Below are positions 50,198 through 51,513 of a DNA stretch of 51,513 bases, one piece after another; the first letter of the stretch is position 1, and every line of letters begins with the position of its first letter. Source of the DNA: CAYLRY01 sp964386535 (GTDB lineage Bacteria > Chloroflexota > Dehalococcoidia > Dehalococcoidales > UBA3254); contig CAYLRY010000019.1 in assembly GCA_964386535.1 (NCBI GenBank), positions 1-51,513 of the forward strand, read 5' to 3'. A program made the position numbers and the translations under genes. A model generated the notes under the pieces. That model had not been told where the DNA came from and did no database searches. It saw only the letters and a program-made list of their open reading frames with translations.

Positions 50198-51084
50198 TTA
50201 ACTTCCCTCTCCATATTAGATTTAAGTGATTGTCTCAATATCTTTTCAATCTCCTGAGCTTGAAGCTGGTTGATTTTTCCTTTGTCCAGGGCTACCGGTA
50301 GGGTTTGCAACCCTAGTTCGCAATAAGCCGTTATCATAGAGGGTGCAGTTTCCTGTAAAGTATTCAAATGGATTTGCACCGTGCCGATATCACCGCGGGC
50401 AATTGGCCCGGTTAAGGCATTGGGGATGCCTACATTTTCAATATTATTAATAGTACCTTTAAGGAGAGGTAGCAGGGCTTGAGTAGCCTGCTGGCGCGAG
50501 ATCCCAAAGCTGGCCCAAAGGTCAGTAGCCAGTTTAACCAGGGTTACCAGGTAATTACATGATATAACGGCAGCGGTATGATAAGCTGCTTTATCACCGG
50601 ACTTTAACTTTATCCAGTGACCTTCCAGCGCAGCAGCCATGTCTTTTAAAATATCCAGCAGCTCGCCTTCAGCTTCCAGTGCAAAGGTTGAACCTGGTAA
50701 ATTTTCTATGGCTTTTTGGATACTGGCGAAGGTCTGTAAAGGGTGGAATGAACCTACCCTGGCTCCGATTATGCGGGCCGGTTCCAGGACATCCAGAGAA
50801 TCGGCGCCGCTACAGTGGACAACATACTGTCCGCGATGCCACCGTGTCTGATTGACAACTTTGGGAATAGCATCATCCGGAGTGGTGATTAAGATGAAAC
50901 CGGCATTATCAGCGACTTCCTGTGCTGAATGATAAATATCCCCGCTATTAATTGCTTCTACCAGACGCAAAGCTGAAGAATAGCTACGGCTGGCTACGGC
51001 AGCAATATTGTAACCTTTGAGTCTCAGTCTGAAAGCCAGCGCCGTACCGACTGTACCAGCTCCAATAATGCCGATTTTTAACAT
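50182..51084 (-). CDS. Rossmann-like/DUF2520 protein, possible ketopantoate reductase
   Basis: A 300-residue NAD(P)-binding protein. Residues 1-120 form a Rossmann domain with Gly-Ile-Ile-Gly-Ala-Gly-Thr-Val-Gly-Thr near 5; the C-terminal DUF2520 domain (about 135-275) is helical with Ala-Ala-Tyr-His-Thr-Ala-Ala-Val near 168 and Gly-Pro-Ile-Ala-Arg-Gly-Asp near 230. No canonical panE lies in the window, and this gene opens the pan operon behind a pan-type leader. It may therefore reduce ketopantoate to pantoate. This is inference from context; the biochemical role of DUF2520 is not settled. AAGGTG stands five bases before the ATG. Confidence 0.88.
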   Translation of the reverse strand: MLKIGIIGAGTVGTALAFRLRLKGYNIAAVASRSYSSALRLVEAINSGDIYHSAQEVADNAGFILITTPDDAIPKVVNQTRWHRGQYVVHCSGADSLDVLEPARIIGARVGSFHPLQTFASIQKAIENLPGSTFALEAEGELLDILKDMAAALEGHWIKLKSGDKAAYHTAAVISCNYLVTLVKLATDLWASFGISRQQATQALLPLLKGTINNIENVGIPNALTGPIARGDIGTVQIHLNTLQETAPSMITAYCELGLQTLPVALDKGKINQLQAQEIEKILRQSLKSNMEREVKCATC

Positions 51085-51116
51085 TTTTTCACCTTACCCA
51101 TTCGCAGGATTCAGGG

Positions 51117-51149
51117 CAAAAAAAACCTTCTCCGGGTGACCGAAGAAGG
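51117..51149 (-). terminator. Intrinsic terminator in the pan leader
   Basis: On the minus strand CCTTCTTCGG pairs with CCGGAGAAGG around a four-base loop (51126-51149), followed by a run of nine T residues (51117-51125). It lies between the leader hairpins and the DUF2520 start and could act as an attenuator. Confidence 0.85.
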
Positions 51150-51171
51150 CATATAATAAGCATCTCATTTT

Positions 51172-51201
51172 GCCGTCTCGGTCGTCTCCGATCCAAGCGA
51201 C
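51172..51201 (-). ncRNA. pan RNA motif, hairpin 2
   Basis: On the minus strand a GAGA tetraloop stem is interrupted by a bulged A on the 5' side after three pairs and a bulged A on the 3' side five pairs further out, then four pairs. The same two-bulged-A layout recurs in the hairpin at 51233-51262, 31 bases upstream. This is the form of the pan motif, known from pantothenate gene leaders and often found in tandem. Confidence 0.7.
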
Positions 51202-51232
51202 GAAATTGGAAAAACTCAAGAATCCTTTTTAA

Positions 51233-51262
51233 GCTCACCGCCCCACCAAAGGGGTCGATGGC
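51233..51262 (-). ncRNA. pan RNA motif, hairpin 1
   Basis: The minus strand folds with CCCC/GGGG at the top, a bulged A on the 5' side, five base pairs, a bulged A on the 3' side, then two pairs. The two hairpins share the bulge spacing, which supports a functional tandem element rather than chance. It lies after the promoter and before the terminator, upstream of the pan operon. Confidence 0.7.
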
Positions 51263-51287
51263 ATGGAATAATATCCTTAACAATTGC

Positions 51288-51316
51288 ATTCTAGTAAGGG
51301 ATAATAATTTTGTCAA
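51288..51316 (-). promoter_or_regulatory. Promoter of the pan operon
   Basis: On the minus strand TTGACA (51311-51316) and TAGAAT (51288-51293) are 17 bases apart. Transcription should begin around 51281, just before the two pan hairpins. Confidence 0.75.
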
Positions 51317-51321
51317 GCAGG

Positions 51322-51347
51322 CTATACGACGGTACTATACGACGGTA
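51322..51347. repeat. Tandem 13-bp direct repeat upstream of pan promoter
   Basis: The 13-base unit CTATACGACGGTA occurs twice without a gap (51322-51334 and 51335-51347), immediately upstream of the -35 box of the pan promoter. It might be a regulator site. Confidence 0.4.
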
Positions 51348-51386
51348 AAAAATATCGTTTTCTATTACGATCCAAATCGCCTTTGA

Positions 51387-51513
51387 TTAGTTGTGTCCAA
51401 GCAATATTTGCTGAATAGTAATCATATCACCCATGTTAATTACACCATCTCCGTTGACATCAGCAATATCAGACTGGGGAATATTACCCAGGATCATCTT
51501 TTCAATCATGACT
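51387..51513 (-). CDS. C-terminal end of a dockerin-domain protein (partial)
   Basis: A minus-strand frame open to the window edge with 42 visible residues. Asp-Val-Asn-Gly-Asp-Gly-Val-Ile-Asn near the end is a calcium-binding loop followed by Met-Gly-Asp-Met-Ile-Thr-Ile-Gln-Gln-Ile-Leu-Leu-Gly, matching a type I dockerin/EF-hand-like repeat. The preceding Met-Ile-Leu-Gly fits the end of a first repeat. Such domains sit at the C-terminus of secreted enzymes or surface proteins. The rest lies beyond the window. Confidence 0.8.
   Translation of the reverse strand, partial: VMIEKMILGNIPQSDIADVNGDGVINMGDMITIQQILLGHN

Noticed and set aside
51089..51316. Minus-strand frame of 75 codons across the pan leader
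   Set aside because: It runs through the promoter box, both hairpins and the terminator; its coding potential is a by-product.
1..51513. CRISPR array, phage or transposase genes
   Set aside because: No regularly spaced repeats, integrase, capsid or transposase reading frame was found; only the short dispersed repeat remains.

Overview
The window looks like a bacterial chromosome segment of ordinary, moderately AT-rich coding density. Several traits together point to the Chloroflexota, most likely a Dehalococcoidia-type anaerobe: a 46-residue DUF5679 protein, a 105-residue zinc-ribbon protein, the short form of ThiC, a geranylgeranyl-reductase-type flavoprotein, a Ycf45/SpoIIIAA-like R3H ATPase, dockerin-type protein, and pantothenate genes behind what looks like a tandem pan-motif RNA. 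This is inferred from gene content; there is no rRNA here and the taxonomy is not proven.

Layout. 1-1627: a possible RsbRD-N stress-sensor protein, tRNA-Leu(UAG), degenerate copies of a dispersed repeat, and a long leader. 1628-9407 (+): tandem paralogous MATE exporters, a MarR regulator with candidate operators, and a heterodimeric ABC exporter with one degenerate ATP site. 9483-18587 (-): a tiny zinc protein, then a long co-directional run that in transcription order reads rsmI, small Zn protein, metG, polyprenyl synthase, followed by a six-gene catabolic block (cyclase-type hydrolase, BKACE, SDR, 3-hydroxyacyl-CoA dehydrogenase, CoA-transferase A and B). 18870-21621 (+): argS, trpS. 21803-23464 (-): zinc-ribbon protein, cinA. 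23653-27404 (+): a 1002-residue membrane GAF-GAF-GGDEF-HD-GYP protein followed by a LuxR-type protein with a degenerate receiver. 27503-34628 (+): TPP riboswitch plus terminator, thiC, FAD reductase, tatD, a lipoprotein, pdxS, R3H ATPase, tmk. 34609-36905 (-): CPBP protease and MFS exporter. 36986-39222 (+): mnmA, rnhB, yraN. 39395-40642 (-): an orphan amino-acid-type binding lipoprotein. 41185-42097 (+): CMD-fold protein without the usual cysteines, and a ferritin-like protein. 42131-47365 (-): tldD, pmbA, then PAC2, HEAT-repeat and GNAT genes. 48042-51316 (-): promoter, tandem pan-motif hairpins, terminator, DUF2520 protein, panD, panB, terminator, panC. 51387-51513 (-): the C-terminal end of a dockerin protein.

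How parts work together. Cofactor supply is the strongest theme: thiamine (riboswitch-controlled thiC), pyridoxal phosphate (pdxS) and pantothenate/CoA (panB, panC, panD and a DUF2520 reductase that may supply the missing ketopantoate reductase step). The CoA-transferase/BKACE block would convert a beta-keto acid to CoA thioesters and acetoacetate-level products. No clearly novel defence or mobile system was seen. The most interesting items are the pan leader with its DUF2520 gene, the catabolic block fused to a housekeeping operon, a possible three-way-junction RNA at 47724-47790, and the dispersed repeat family.
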